Positions 1 through 8,188 of a stretch of DNA of 64,000 bases are shown piece by piece. Where the stretch lies: the NCBI RefSeq assembly GCF_003860405.1, contig NZ_CP034170.1, forward strand, positions 2,108,001 to 2,172,000. The letters are read 5' to 3'. The DNA is from Nakamurella antarctica. Lineage in GTDB: Bacteria; Actinomycetota; Actinomycetes; Mycobacteriales; Nakamurellaceae. The notes under the pieces are model-generated. The model searched no databases and was not told where the DNA came from. It saw nothing but the letters and a program-made list of their open reading frames with translations. A program made the translations under genes and the position numbers. The stretch's first letter is position 1, and each line of letters opens with the position of its first letter.

Positions 1-200
1 TCATTCACGAGCCAATGCGGCTGTTGACCGTCATCCATGCACCCACCGATCGCATAGACACGATCGTCGAACGGAACCCCATCCTGCAGGAGCTCCTGCA
101 CGGCGAGTGGTTCACCTTCACCGCGCCAGATTACGAAACGGGCACCTGGAAACTCCGCACTGCCGCGGGTTGGCAGTCGTGGTCCGGACCGAGCAACTGA
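1..200 (+). CDS. DabA-type inorganic carbon transporter subunit (DUF2309/UPF0753), C-terminal fragment
   Basis: Partial gene entering from the left edge; the reading frame starts at base 3 and ends with TGA at 198-200. The visible 65 residues begin IHEPMRLLTVI, and the His-Glu-Pro plus hydrophobic strand followed by a final 'N..L..Ll...W' segment matches my memory of the C-terminal end of the DUF2309 family. Family members (DabA) are zinc proteins with a carbonic-anhydrase-like site that work with a membrane proton-channel subunit (DabB) to accumulate bicarbonate; none of the catalytic residues lies in this fragment. The PII-like gene 40 bases downstream on the same strand supports the assignment, because DAB loci often carry one. 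Identification is from a short tail only. Confidence 0.65.
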   Translation, partial: IHEPMRLLTVIHAPTDRIDTIVERNPILQELLHGEWFTFTAPDYETGTWKLRTAAGWQSWSGPSN

Positions 201-240
201 TCGCTATCCGCACCATCCACCTGAAGATAAGGAAAACAGC

Positions 241-564
241 ATGAATCGCGACAACCTGACGAAGATGACGAAACTCGAAGTCGTCGTTACCGGCGCCGAC
301 GCTCCCGCCGTGCACGACCTGTTCCGCAGCTGCGGAGCAACCGGCTTCACGAGCCTTTCCGGCGTGTCAGGCCTTGGCCATCACGGCTACCACCAAGGGC
401 GACTGCTCTTCAACCAGCAGGCAACACTCGAACTGCTCATCACCGTCGTTCCGGACGACAAAGCTGACGCTTTGCTGGCCGGACTCACCGCGTTATTCGA
501 AGAGACCGCCGGCGTGATGTTCCTGACCGACACCTACGTAAGCCGCGCGGACTACTTCAGCTGA
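241..564 (+). CDS. PII-like regulatory protein next to the DabA-like gene
   Basis: A 107-residue protein with the size and alternating strand/helix pattern of PII-like trimeric regulators: a first strand (KLEVVVTG), a helix, a glycine-rich loop around residues 35-50 with GLGHHGYHQG where PII proteins have the T-loop, then ELLITVV and a C-terminal strand FLTDTYVSRADYF. The ATG at 241 follows AAGGA with about 7 bases spacing; a second Met at 265 is possible. It lies 40 bases after the DabA-like stop, so the two are probably co-transcribed. PII-like proteins in carbon-uptake loci sense nucleotides or bicarbonate and gate the transporter; that role here is inference. The Tyr uridylylated in GlnB is not evident. 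Confidence 0.7.
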   Translation: MNRDNLTKMTKLEVVVTGADAPAVHDLFRSCGATGFTSLSGVSGLGHHGYHQGRLLFNQQATLELLITVVPDDKADALLAGLTALFEETAGVMFLTDTYVSRADYFS

Positions 565-615
565 TAGCTGGAAGGCCACCGGGGTTCACCGTCTACTCAA
601 GACGGTTCGGGCCGG

Positions 616-667
616 GATGCCGCAGCGCGACAATCGGCTCGCTGCGGCATCTCAGCCGACACGTTTT
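616..667 (+). terminator. Hairpin terminator between PII-like gene and sortase
   Basis: Perfect 12-bp stem (GATGCCGCAGCG at 616-627, complement at 640-651) with a 12-base loop, followed after ten bases by a T5 run at 663-667. It sits just after the rightward PII-like gene and just before the end of the leftward sortase gene, so it may serve the first and, as a stem, insulate both. Confidence 0.6.
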
Positions 668-672
668 TGTCC

Positions 673-1515
673 TTAGGCGGGGTGGGAAGACTCGAGCGAG
701 GCATACACGATGATATTGCTCTCATAACTTCTCGCGTTCGGATCGAACTCTCCACCGCAGGTGATCAAACGCAGGCCAGCATTGTCGATATTGCCGTAGA
801 CCTTTTCGGTGGGGAACTCGCTTTTAAGGATGGACTGGACCTCGTCCACGTTGAAGACCGCGACCGTGCCGTCATCACGAGTGACGTCTATTTTGTCGCC
901 CACTTGCATTGCCCCCAGCTTATAAAACGATCCGGGGCCGTACTTTTTACTGTCTACGTGGCCCAGGATGATCGACGGGCCAAGTACTCCGGGGGCAGGC
1001 GATTGGCGGAACCAGCCGGGCTTGGATTCTGGATCGTCCAGCGGCGGTACTTCCACCGTGCCGTCTAGATTCAGCCCCACATCGATCATCTTCGACGAGA
1101 CTCCCAGGCTGGGGATGTCAATCTTTATTGGTTGTGCGGCCGGCAAGATGAGCCCATTGTCCGGGTTTTGCGGGGCTTCTTCCGCTACGGATGCTTGCGA
1201 CGCGACTGACGGCTGACTCGTTTCGGGTGCTGCCGCAACGGGCGATTCCGCGGCGGACGGTACTGCGGCGGGCGATAGCTCCACGGACTGCTCACTCGTC
1301 GGCGCCGGTTCGGAAGTCGGCGAACTAGCTTGTGGAGCGCTTGCGACAGCAGCTGGCGCACTCGCCGCGGATCTCGTCACGTCTGACGAAGCGGGCTGCG
1401 GTGGCCCTGGGGTAGAGGAGCACGACGCGACGGTGATCAAAATGATTCCGATGATCGCGAGAAGGCCCGCTGTCAAACGCTGCAACTGCGGAGACTGCTT
1501 AAACCTGTGCAGCAC
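673..1515 (-). CDS. Class F sortase
   Basis: Membrane-anchored cysteine transpeptidase of the actinobacterial class F type. The C-terminal half carries the sortase signature: IILGHVDS with the catalytic His, LRLITCGG with the catalytic Cys, and an Arg a few residues later (FDPNARSY). The N terminus has a hydrophobic segment (LTAGLLAIIGIILITVASC) followed by about 100 low-complexity Pro/Ala/Ser/Glu residues, a wall-spanning linker. I place the start at GTG 1515 because GAGGAG lies 6 bases upstream; the open frame extends 22 codons further without a better site. The VASC end of the hydrophobic segment could also be read as a lipobox. No pilin or obvious substrate is adjacent; the only wall-anchored protein here, the ice-binding protein at 57.5 kb, carries LAITG, which is closer to the class E signal. 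Confidence 0.85.
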   Translation of the reverse strand: MLHRFKQSPQLQRLTAGLLAIIGIILITVASCSSTPGPPQPASSDVTRSAASAPAAVASAPQASSPTSEPAPTSEQSVELSPAAVPSAAESPVAAAPETSQPSVASQASVAEEAPQNPDNGLILPAAQPIKIDIPSLGVSSKMIDVGLNLDGTVEVPPLDDPESKPGWFRQSPAPGVLGPSIILGHVDSKKYGPGSFYKLGAMQVGDKIDVTRDDGTVAVFNVDEVQSILKSEFPTEKVYGNIDNAGLRLITCGGEFDPNARSYESNIIVYASLESSHPA

Positions 1516-1878
1516 GGACGGCTCCTCTATTACTTTCGTTAGTGCGACCCTACTCTCGGCGCCTATCCACCAGGCCGTCAAAAAAACGATCCTTGGTTTC
1601 GCCGAGCTGCGCTCGGTTCGGGGCGGCAGCTGATGCCGAGGGAGGTTTTGGTCACGACAGTTATCGCACGATGCATAATCGCCGCACAGCTATCCAGCCG
1701 GATTCGCTGGTATGTACAGCGTGATGGTGGTGAGCGTATGCGTGAGAACGTCCGGTGGGAAGCTTATGGACGGCGCTGGAAAATTGTTCACCCGTCGGGA
1801 CCGCTGCCTGGGCCCAGCACCACTGATGCGCGTCGAATCACGATTCCGCGCTCCCGAAAAGGGAAAAGCACCATATTG
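1516..1878. other. Intergenic region between sortase and tRNA-Pro
   Basis: About 360 bases without a gene I can support. It holds a 6-bp hairpin at 1601-1617 (CCGAGC/GCTCGG) and an A7 run at 1580-1586 that reads as T7 on the minus strand; the 14-base gap between them makes a terminator for the leftward tRNA doubtful. Short open frames on the plus strand (1633-1887, 1712-1897) run into the tRNA and show no ribosome-binding site or recognisable product. Confidence 0.5.
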
Positions 1879-1952
1879 TCGGGGTGACAGGATTTGAACC
1901 TGCGACCCTCCGCTCCCAAAGCGGATGCGCTACCAAGCTGCGCTACACCCCG
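1879..1952 (-). tRNA. tRNA-Pro (anticodon UGG)
   Basis: On the minus strand a full cloverleaf can be drawn: acceptor stem CGGGGTG/CACCCCG, D-arm with AGCGCAGCTTGGTAGCGC, anticodon stem CCGCT/AGCGG around a loop TTTGGGA giving UGG, T-arm GCAGG TTCAAAT CCTGT, and discriminator A. CCA is not encoded. Confidence 0.95.
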
Positions 1953-2053
1953 TTGACTGTTGAAACGATACCTTGCTCCTCGAGCGGTTTTTTCCAGTGC
2001 TCGGGATCGGGTAACCTTGGGACCGCACCCCGAGGCGACTCGGGAGGTCATAT

Positions 2054-2124
2054 GCGGGCGTAGCTTAGTGGTAAAGCCTCAGTCTTCCAAACTGATGATG
2101 CGAGTTCGATTCTCGTCGCCCGCT
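2054..2124 (+). tRNA. tRNA-Gly (anticodon UCC)
   Basis: Cloverleaf with acceptor GCGGGCG/CGCCCGC, a small D-arm (TAGCTTAGTGGTAAAGC), anticodon stem CAGTC-type loop CTTCCAA giving UCC, and T-loop TTCGATT. Discriminator T at 2124 is followed by an encoded CCA at 2125-2127. Confidence 0.95.
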
Positions 2125-2276
2125 CCACACAATTGCAACTCGCCCACACCATTGTTTTGGGCAGGCGTTTGACGGTGGCTTCGCCCTCACGTCCTTTTCC
2201 TCAATCCCCTGAGTCTGGTCGAAGTCGACTACTGTCTCATCCGACAACAGCACGCCGGCACCAACCAGGAGCACCC

Positions 2277-3503
2277 ATGTCGACCGATGTCCCAGCGACG
2301 GCGAGAGCCACCGGGGTCGGTCCGACAATCCTGACGGGTTTCGTGGCAGGCATCGTCGGCTTCACCTCGTCATTTGCGGTGGTTCTCACCGGCTTACGCG
2401 CTCTCGGCGCCAACGACAATCAGGCAGCGTCAGGGCTTTTCATCATCTGCCTAACGATGGGCGCTGGTTGCGTCATTTTTTCGCTCAGGTACCGGATGCC
2501 GATCACCATGGCGTGGTCTACGGCGGGCGCCGCTTTGATGGCTGGTGCTTCGGTTCCTACAGCTGGCTACGCCTCGGCGCTCGGCGCGTTCGCTTTCGCC
2601 GGCATCCTCTATGCCGCGTCGGGGCTCATTGCGCCGCTGGGGCGATGGGTGCGAATGATCCCCACCTCGCTGGCAAACGCGATGTTGGCGGGGATCCTCG
2701 TTACCCTGTGCGTCCAGCCTTTCACCGCGCTGGCAGCCAACCCGCTCTCCATTGCGCCGGTACTTCTGACATGGCTCATCATGCTGCGTATTTCCCGACG
2801 TTGGGCAGTGCCAGCAGCGTTGGTGACCGCACTGGTCGTCATTGCTGGCAGCGGTTCGCTGAGCAAATTGTCTGCCTCACAACTGGTTCCGCACATGGTG
2901 TGGACTACCCCGACGTTCAGCCTCAGCGCAGTGATCGCCATCGGTGTCCCGCTGTACCTGGTCACCATGACGAGTCAGAACATCGCTGGCACGGCGGTGA
3001 TGGCGACCTTTGGATACGCCGTTCCGCTGCGTCAAGCGCTCACTTACACCGGCGCGGCAACCGCACTTGGCGCAGGCCTCGGGGGGTTCACTATCAACCT
3101 CTCTGCCATCGCCGCAGCGATACCGGCCGGTCCCGGCTCGCATCCCGATCCGGCGAAACGCTGGATCGCGGGAGTGGGCAACGGGGTCACCTATCTCGCG
3201 TTCGGCCCACTTGCGGCAGCCGTTGCCGCGATCTCGGTTGCCGCGCCCGCGGGCATCGTTGCGTCCATTGCGGGCTTGGCCTTGATCGGCTCATTCGCAG
3301 CTGCTGCGGCTAGCGCCTTGGCCGATCCTGCCCACCGCGAGGTTGCGGCGATCACGTTTGTCGTTGCAGCGTCTGGGATGTCGTTCGCCGGAATTAGCGC
3401 CGCATTCTGGGCTTTGGTAGCTGGCGGCATGTATCTCGCTGTTATGCGAATCCCCCACATGCGGAAGGCGAAGCTGGCAGGGGCCTCCGCAGCAACAAAG
3501 TAA
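2277..3503 (+). CDS. BenE-family benzoate/H+ symporter-like permease
   Basis: A 408-residue integral membrane protein with about twelve hydrophobic segments. The start ATG at 2277 follows AGGAG 6-7 bases upstream and gives the usual family length near 400; the open frame begins earlier at 2133 but that part overlaps the end of the tRNA-Gly region and looks non-coding. Segments such as GFVAGIVGFTSSFAVVL near the N terminus, MPITMAWSTAGAALM around residue 80 and GYAVPLRQALTYTGAATALG after residue 240 match the BenE pattern of a permease importing aromatic acids with protons. No aromatic catabolic genes lie nearby, so the true substrate is open. It stands alone between tRNA-Gly and the phosphofructokinase gene. 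Confidence 0.8.
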   Translation: MSTDVPATARATGVGPTILTGFVAGIVGFTSSFAVVLTGLRALGANDNQAASGLFIICLTMGAGCVIFSLRYRMPITMAWSTAGAALMAGASVPTAGYASALGAFAFAGILYAASGLIAPLGRWVRMIPTSLANAMLAGILVTLCVQPFTALAANPLSIAPVLLTWLIMLRISRRWAVPAALVTALVVIAGSGSLSKLSASQLVPHMVWTTPTFSLSAVIAIGVPLYLVTMTSQNIAGTAVMATFGYAVPLRQALTYTGAATALGAGLGGFTINLSAIAAAIPAGPGSHPDPAKRWIAGVGNGVTYLAFGPLAAAVAAISVAAPAGIVASIAGLALIGSFAAAAASALADPAHREVAAITFVVAASGMSFAGISAAFWALVAGGMYLAVMRIPHMRKAKLAGASAATK

Positions 3504-3574
3504 ACTCAGACCCGATGGCCGGGCAGATGTGCGCTCAGCGAAATGGTAAGTAAAGCGAAAGGCTTGAAAAGGCT

Positions 3575-4798
3575 ATGACCGTGCGTAAAGTCGCCCTGCT
3601 CACCGCGGGCGGATTCGCCCCCTGCCTGTCCTCCGCCGTCGGTGGCCTGATCGAGCGCTACACCGAGCTGGCACCCGAAGTGGAAATCATTGCCTATAAG
3701 CATGGTTACCAAGGGCTGCTTGCTGCTGACTACATCACCATCACCCCCGAGATCCGCGCTGGCGCAGGACTTCTGCATCGTTTTGGTGGATCGCCGATCG
3801 GCAACTCTCGCGTCAAGCTGACCAACGCCAAAGATTTGGTCAAGCGGGGCCTAGTCGCGGAGGGCGCTAACCCACTGCAAGTCGCCGCGGAGCGCCTTAC
3901 AGCGGACGGCGTCGACATCCTTCACACCATCGGCGGCGACGACACCAACACCACAGCGGCGGATTTAGCTGCCTACCTCGCCGAGAACGATTACGCACTC
4001 ACCGTTGTCGGCCTCCCCAAGACCATCGACAACGACGTCATCCCGATTAAACAGTCCCTCGGGGCGTGGACCGCCGCGCAGGAGGGTGCTCGCTTCGCAC
4101 AGAACATCATCGGTGAGCACAACTCCGGTTCGCGGATGCTCATCGTGCACGAAGTGATGGGTCGCCACTGTGGCTGGCTGACCGCCGCGACGGCGGCCGA
4201 GTACCGCAAGTGGGTGGACGCCCAAGAGTGGTTACCGGAAATCGGGCTTTCTGCCGAGGCCTGGGATGTGCACGCCGTCTACGTGCCCGAAGCCGAGTTC
4301 GATCTTGAGAGCGAAGCGACGCGACTGCGCGAAATCATGGACCGGGTAGGCAATGTCACCATTTTCCTATCCGAAGGAGCGGGGATGGACACCATCGTTG
4401 GCCAGCTGGAAGCAGCGGGCACCCCAGCAGAGCGCGACCCCTTCGGTCACGTCAAACTCGATACCGTCAACCCGGGCGCCTGGTTTGCGAAACAGTTTGC
4501 CGAAAAGCTCGGCGCCGAAAAGGTGATGGTCCAAAAGTCCGGGTACTACTCACGGGCCGCCCCAGCCAACGCCGAGGACTTGCGTTTGATCAAGTCGATG
4601 ACGGACTTTGCCGTCGACTCCGCTTTGCGCGGCGAGTCCGGCTGCATCGGCCATGACGAAGAGGCCGGGGACGTGTTGCGCGCCATTGAGTTCTCCCGGT
4701 TGAAGGGCGGCAAAGCGTTCGACATTCACACCGCTTGGTTCGTCGACATGTTAAGCGTCATCGGCCAGCCGGTGCCGAAAGCTGCGGCCGCACACTGA
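3575..4798 (+). CDS. pfp: Pyrophosphate-dependent 6-phosphofructokinase
   Basis: Cytosolic glycolytic/gluconeogenic enzyme that interconverts fructose 6-phosphate and fructose 1,6-bisphosphate. Two diagnostic features point to PPi rather than ATP as phosphoryl donor: GGDDTNT near residue 114 (Asp where ATP enzymes have Gly) and PKTIDND near residue 146 (Lys before TIDND). The substrate motif MGRHCGWLT is present near residue 190. The 407-residue length fits the short actinobacterial PFP type. ATG at 3575 follows AAAAGG. It is flanked by the BenE-like permease and an acetyltransferase on the same strand with gaps of 71 and 130 bases, so it is probably its own transcription unit. PPi dependence makes the step reversible. 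Confidence 0.93.
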   Translation: MTVRKVALLTAGGFAPCLSSAVGGLIERYTELAPEVEIIAYKHGYQGLLAADYITITPEIRAGAGLLHRFGGSPIGNSRVKLTNAKDLVKRGLVAEGANPLQVAAERLTADGVDILHTIGGDDTNTTAADLAAYLAENDYALTVVGLPKTIDNDVIPIKQSLGAWTAAQEGARFAQNIIGEHNSGSRMLIVHEVMGRHCGWLTAATAAEYRKWVDAQEWLPEIGLSAEAWDVHAVYVPEAEFDLESEATRLREIMDRVGNVTIFLSEGAGMDTIVGQLEAAGTPAERDPFGHVKLDTVNPGAWFAKQFAEKLGAEKVMVQKSGYYSRAAPANAEDLRLIKSMTDFAVDSALRGESGCIGHDEEAGDVLRAIEFSRLKGGKAFDIHTAWFVDMLSVIGQPVPKAAAAH

Positions 4799-4928
4799 TA
4801 ACGAGCGTTGAACGACGGCGCCGTCAGCTCTTCACCACTCGGGCTGGCGGCGCTTCGCTCTATCGATCCGCGGGTCGCGCCTCCATCGCTCTGTATAGGT
4901 TTCCATCTCCCCGACTGTGTAAGGCAGG

Positions 4929-6185
4929 ATGGTCGCTATGACAGACGCCGCCAAGCCCATCGCCCAGGGGCTGAAGCTTCGCTCGCTCACTTCGGCCGAC
5001 CTTCAAAACCTTTTGGAGCTCGATGGTCGGGCGTTCCTCGAGCTCCCCCCGCAGGATGTACTCGACCAAGTGATCGCGCCCGCGCTCGAATTGGATCGGT
5101 TTACCGGAGTTTTCGACCACAACGACATCGTGGGTGCGGCAGGTATTTTCAGCAAGTCACTGACGCTTCCCGGGGGCGTGCGTGCACCGGTTGCGGCGGT
5201 TACGTGGGTCAGCGTCCAGCCCGGGTACACCGGCCAAGGCATCCTGCGCAGGCTGATGACGGATCAACTCAAGACTCTTCACGAGAAGAGGAGTGAGCCG
5301 ATTGCCCTCCTCACCGCCAGTGAATCTGGCATCTACGGGCGCTTCGGCTATGGCCTTGCAAGCCTCAGCGCTGGCCGCCAGATACCGCAGGGCCTCGAGC
5401 TGCGCTCAATACCCCAGCAAGGGTCGGTCACACACATGAAGCGGGATGCCGCGCTTCCCGCGATCCGGTCGCTGCACCAACGCATAGCCGAGCAAACAAC
5501 CGGGTTTTTGTCCCGCTCCGAGGCAACGTGGAACTACCTGTTCAGCGACCATCAGTACTTCCGCGACGGACAATCCAACCTCGAGTTTGTGCTGCACGCC
5601 GACGGCTACGTCGCCTTCCGCACCAAGGGCAGCTTTGATGCTCGCGGGCCAGCGGGCACTCTCGTCATCATCGAACTTTGCGCCGCCACCCCGCAGGCCC
5701 ACGCAGCTTTATGGGCGCACCTGCTGAGCTATTCGCTGGTACGCGAAATCAGCTACGGCAGATCCAGCCTCGACGATCCTATTCAGGACTTGGTGGTTGA
5801 CCCCCGTGCCATCCGCACCACCACCAGAGACCATCTCTGGCTTCGCATCGTTGACCTTGATCGCGCTATCGGACTGCGCTCCTACAGCTCCGCGGCACGC
5901 GTACGGGTGCGGGTCACCGACGCCACATGCCCCTGGAATGACGGCACCTGGGAGCTGACGCTTACTGCGGGGCCACGGAGCTTTGGGGCGAGTAGCGCCG
6001 TGCGGACCGCCAAACTCGCCGAGATCGTTCTGGACATCAGCGATCTGGGAGCTGCTTTCCTTGGCGGTGCCCGGATCGCGCGGCTCGCCGCAGCCGGGCG
6101 CATCACCGGGGATCATACCGCCATCGCAGACTTAGATCTGGCGATGTCCACTGCGAGCGCGCCGTGGTGTCCGGAAGGCTTCTGA
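4929..6185 (+). CDS. Eis-like GNAT N-acetyltransferase
   Basis: A 418-residue protein with the three-part Eis layout: N-terminal GNAT fold with the acetyl-CoA loop VQPGYTGQGILRRLM near residue 95-110, a central second GNAT-like region, and a C-terminal SCP-like domain ending in the short tail WCPEGF. In Eis enzymes the C-terminal carboxylate acts as general base, and this protein ends with Phe in the same way. Known members acetylate aminoglycosides or other amines; the natural substrate here cannot be told. Two Met codons, 4929 and 4938, compete; AAGG lies just before the first. Stand-alone gene; the next gene begins 25 bases later on the same strand. Confidence 0.85.
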   Translation: MVAMTDAAKPIAQGLKLRSLTSADLQNLLELDGRAFLELPPQDVLDQVIAPALELDRFTGVFDHNDIVGAAGIFSKSLTLPGGVRAPVAAVTWVSVQPGYTGQGILRRLMTDQLKTLHEKRSEPIALLTASESGIYGRFGYGLASLSAGRQIPQGLELRSIPQQGSVTHMKRDAALPAIRSLHQRIAEQTTGFLSRSEATWNYLFSDHQYFRDGQSNLEFVLHADGYVAFRTKGSFDARGPAGTLVIIELCAATPQAHAALWAHLLSYSLVREISYGRSSLDDPIQDLVVDPRAIRTTTRDHLWLRIVDLDRAIGLRSYSSAARVRVRVTDATCPWNDGTWELTLTAGPRSFGASSAVRTAKLAEIVLDISDLGAAFLGGARIARLAAAGRITGDHTAIADLDLAMSTASAPWCPEGF

Positions 6186-6209
6186 TCGGAGCGTCACACT
6201 TGCCTTTCG

Positions 6210-6962
6210 ATGGGGCATGCTCAAGGGATGGAACACACTTCCGAAACTCCGCACCGGCGCCGAAGGAGTGCAAGGCGCGAGCAGGGTCCCCCCAATGTGG
6301 CCGCCACGACAACTTCGAGCCCTGATCAGAACTCGGGCCTAGCCTCCGAGTCGGCTGCACGAGAATTGCCACAACCCGCCGCCGCTTCCCCTACTGAAGC
6401 TCCCGTTGGGAGCAAGGAGAAGGCGCGAGCGCCGCGACAGCGCGAATCGAAGCGAAGCCGTCATAGGGCCAAACTGCAAGCATTAGAAACACCCGCTCCC
6501 ACCCCTCAGGGACACCTGAAATCCCCTGAACCAGCGCACCCGGAGACGAGCAGCGACGGACAGCAAAACGTCGGTCTCGAAGCGGTCCCAGTTCAGACTG
6601 AGCATGGCGAGGAAACCAGCGACAACGGCGCACCGGAGCTCCAGCACCTTGCCAGTCGGGAACTATCCCCGCGGGAGCAGACACACCGGCAAGACGTGAG
6701 TAAACAGGAGCCCTACCGGGAGCAAACACGTCATCCACGCGATCGCCGCGCCGAAATCGCCGAGCGGGCGCTTCGCGGTTTGGTGACGACGCGTGGCACG
6801 CAGGTGACCTGGTCCGCGGCTTTGAGGGCACGAAGTCTGGCTCAGCCCAGCGCAGCCGACATCGCCGAAGCAGAAACCGATCTCGTGATTGTCCGGCGCA
6901 ACTACACCCCTGCGCAGCCCTTACCCGCGAGCAAAAAACCAGAGCGGCAGCCCCGTAGATAA
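6210..6962 (+). CDS. Hypothetical Arg-rich, mostly disordered protein
   Basis: I do not recognise a named family. The first ~165 residues are low complexity: very rich in Arg, Pro, Glu, Gln and Ser, starting with a basic cluster HRRRRSARR and containing many EQTHR/EQTR-like stretches. The last ~70 residues look ordered (RAEIAERALRGLVTTRG, then LRARSLAQPSAADIAEAETD, LVIVRRNY), with a helix, a strand and a basic tail KKPERQPRR. No signal peptide or membrane segment. It starts 25 bases after the Eis-like gene and converges on rpiB. ATG at 6228 is an alternative start. Basic ends with a disordered middle suggest nucleic-acid or membrane-surface binding, but that is only a guess. Confidence 0.6.
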   Translation: MGHAQGMEHTSETPHRRRRSARREQGPPNVAATTTSSPDQNSGLASESAARELPQPAAASPTEAPVGSKEKARAPRQRESKRSRHRAKLQALETPAPTPQGHLKSPEPAHPETSSDGQQNVGLEAVPVQTEHGEETSDNGAPELQHLASRELSPREQTHRQDVSKQEPYREQTRHPRDRRAEIAERALRGLVTTRGTQVTWSAALRARSLAQPSAADIAEAETDLVIVRRNYTPAQPLPASKKPERQPRR

Positions 6963-7085
6963 TCCTCGACGCACCGAGGCGCGAGAGGTGTCCTGCAAGA
7001 TGGTGCTGCGTAACGGGAAGTGCCGCCGTCAAGGGTCACCAATCCAGACCCGGGAGGGCTACGGAAGCTGAACTGGCACCGTTAC

Positions 7086-7556
7086 TCAGACGTGTAGCCG
7101 CTTCGGGTCCGCTTCATAAGCCGACACGAGGTCGATCCGACGCTGATGGCGTTCGTCGTGTGAGAAATCGGTAGCAATAAAGGTGTCCACCAGAGAGAAA
7201 GCGGTTGCCTCGTCGTGCATCCGGGCGCCGATTGAAATGACGTTGGCGTCGTTGTGTTGGCGACCCAACTGAGCTGTCTCGGTGGACCAGGCCAGAATGG
7301 CGCGCACTCCAACGACCTTATTGGCGGCAATCTGCTCTCCGTTTCCGGAGCCACCGATAACTACGCCAAGGCTCCCCGGATCCGCCACCACTGAGCGACC
7401 TGTCTCCAGGCAGAACGGCGGATAGTCATCAAGGCTTTCGTAGATATGCGCCCCGAGATCGACGACGTCATGCCCCGCAGCGGTGAGGTGTTGCACCAGA
7501 GCAGCTTTCAACTCGAAGCCAGCGTGGTCAGAACCCAGGTAGATGCGCATTGCCAC
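7086..7556 (-). CDS. rpiB: Ribose-5-phosphate isomerase B
   Basis: Pentose-phosphate pathway enzyme interconverting ribose 5-phosphate and ribulose 5-phosphate. N-terminal YLGSDHAGFELK carries the Asp-His pair of the RpiB/LacAB family; VIGGSGNGEQIAANK follows near residue 70. In the actinobacterial enzyme the catalytic Cys of E. coli RpiB is absent and a Glu in this GNGEQ loop acts as base, which is the arrangement seen here. 156 residues is the usual length. Start is GTG 7556 or ATG 7550, both served by AAAGGGTGGGAG. Ends 13 bases before the Usp gene's far side; rpiB lies directly downstream of usp on the same strand (13-base gap), so they may be co-transcribed. First gene of the block collinear with Rv2465c onward. 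Confidence 0.95.
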   Translation of the reverse strand: MAMRIYLGSDHAGFELKAALVQHLTAAGHDVVDLGAHIYESLDDYPPFCLETGRSVVADPGSLGVVIGGSGNGEQIAANKVVGVRAILAWSTETAQLGRQHNDANVISIGARMHDEATAFSLVDTFIATDFSHDERHQRRIDLVSAYEADPKRLHV

Positions 7557-7569
7557 AGTCTCCCACCCT

Positions 7570-8073
7570 TTAAGGGACCACCATTACTGGGAACTTCTGA
7601 GAAGCGACCACAGCTCTGGAAACCGACCCCGACGCGATCCTGTGGAGCAGCTCGGCAAAACCCGCATGCCTTTTCCCAACCACGACGCACGCTGCGTCGC
7701 GCTCGTCAGCGATCCGGATGATTTCTGTCGCAGCTTCGCCAAAGGTTGACAGCAGTTCCCACTCCACGCCTGCCAGATCACCGCCTGCCACGAGATCGGC
7801 CGAAAGTGCGGCCTCCATTTCCTTTTCGGCCGCATCCGTAACATCCATGTCTTCCTGCAGCGGGACGAACCCCTCCACCAACGGCATTATTCTGCGACGC
7901 ACATGGATCAACAGCACCGGGCGGCCCAAACTACGAGCGAGAAACACTGCGGCCCTTAAATGGCGTCCGCTGGTTGCGGCGGCGTCCACCCCTACTACCA
8001 CCGGTCCCGGTCTCAGATCAGGTGGGAGTGGGATTCCACCGGGGCTCACTCCCGTGCGCGACTTCTCGTCCAT
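7570..8073 (-). CDS. Universal stress protein family protein
   Basis: A 167-residue single UspA domain: strand VVVGVDAAATSGRHLRAA at the N terminus, RPVLLIHVRRR, then a C-terminal ACVVVGKRHAGFAELLHRIASGSVSRAVV. The last segment resembles the Usp nucleotide loop (G-2X-G-9X-G-S/T), although spacing (GKRHAG, then ten residues to GS) departs slightly, so ATP binding is uncertain. Start placed at ATG 8073 because GAAGGAG lies 6-7 bases upstream; a longer frame to 8121 lacks a site. It sits between the DsbA-like gene and rpiB on the same strand, 13 bases before rpiB. Role is presumably stress related; no partner is evident. Confidence 0.88.
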   Translation of the reverse strand: MDEKSRTGVSPGGIPLPPDLRPGPVVVGVDAAATSGRHLRAAVFLARSLGRPVLLIHVRRRIMPLVEGFVPLQEDMDVTDAAEKEMEAALSADLVAGGDLAGVEWELLSTFGEAATEIIRIADERDAACVVVGKRHAGFAELLHRIASGSVSRAVVASQKFPVMVVP

Positions 8074-8188
8074 TTCAGGCTCCTTCTGAAGGCATAACCG
8101 GTAGGAGGAAACCATGAACAACCATGGTTGACCCCTACCGTTTCACACACCGAAGACATTTTCCCGAACTCGCGCTCTCATCGACTCT

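Noticed and set aside
1580-1617. Hairpin plus T7 on the minus strand as terminator of tRNA-Pro
   Set aside because: The stem and T run are 14 bases apart and lie about 260 bases after the tRNA.
1633-1887. 84-codon plus-strand frame between sortase and tRNA-Pro
   Set aside because: Runs into the tRNA gene, no ribosome-binding site, no recognisable features.
2468-3313. Plus-strand 281-codon open frame in the BenE-like gene
   Set aside because: Same-strand frame shift shadow, rich in Arg/His/Cys, without membrane segments.
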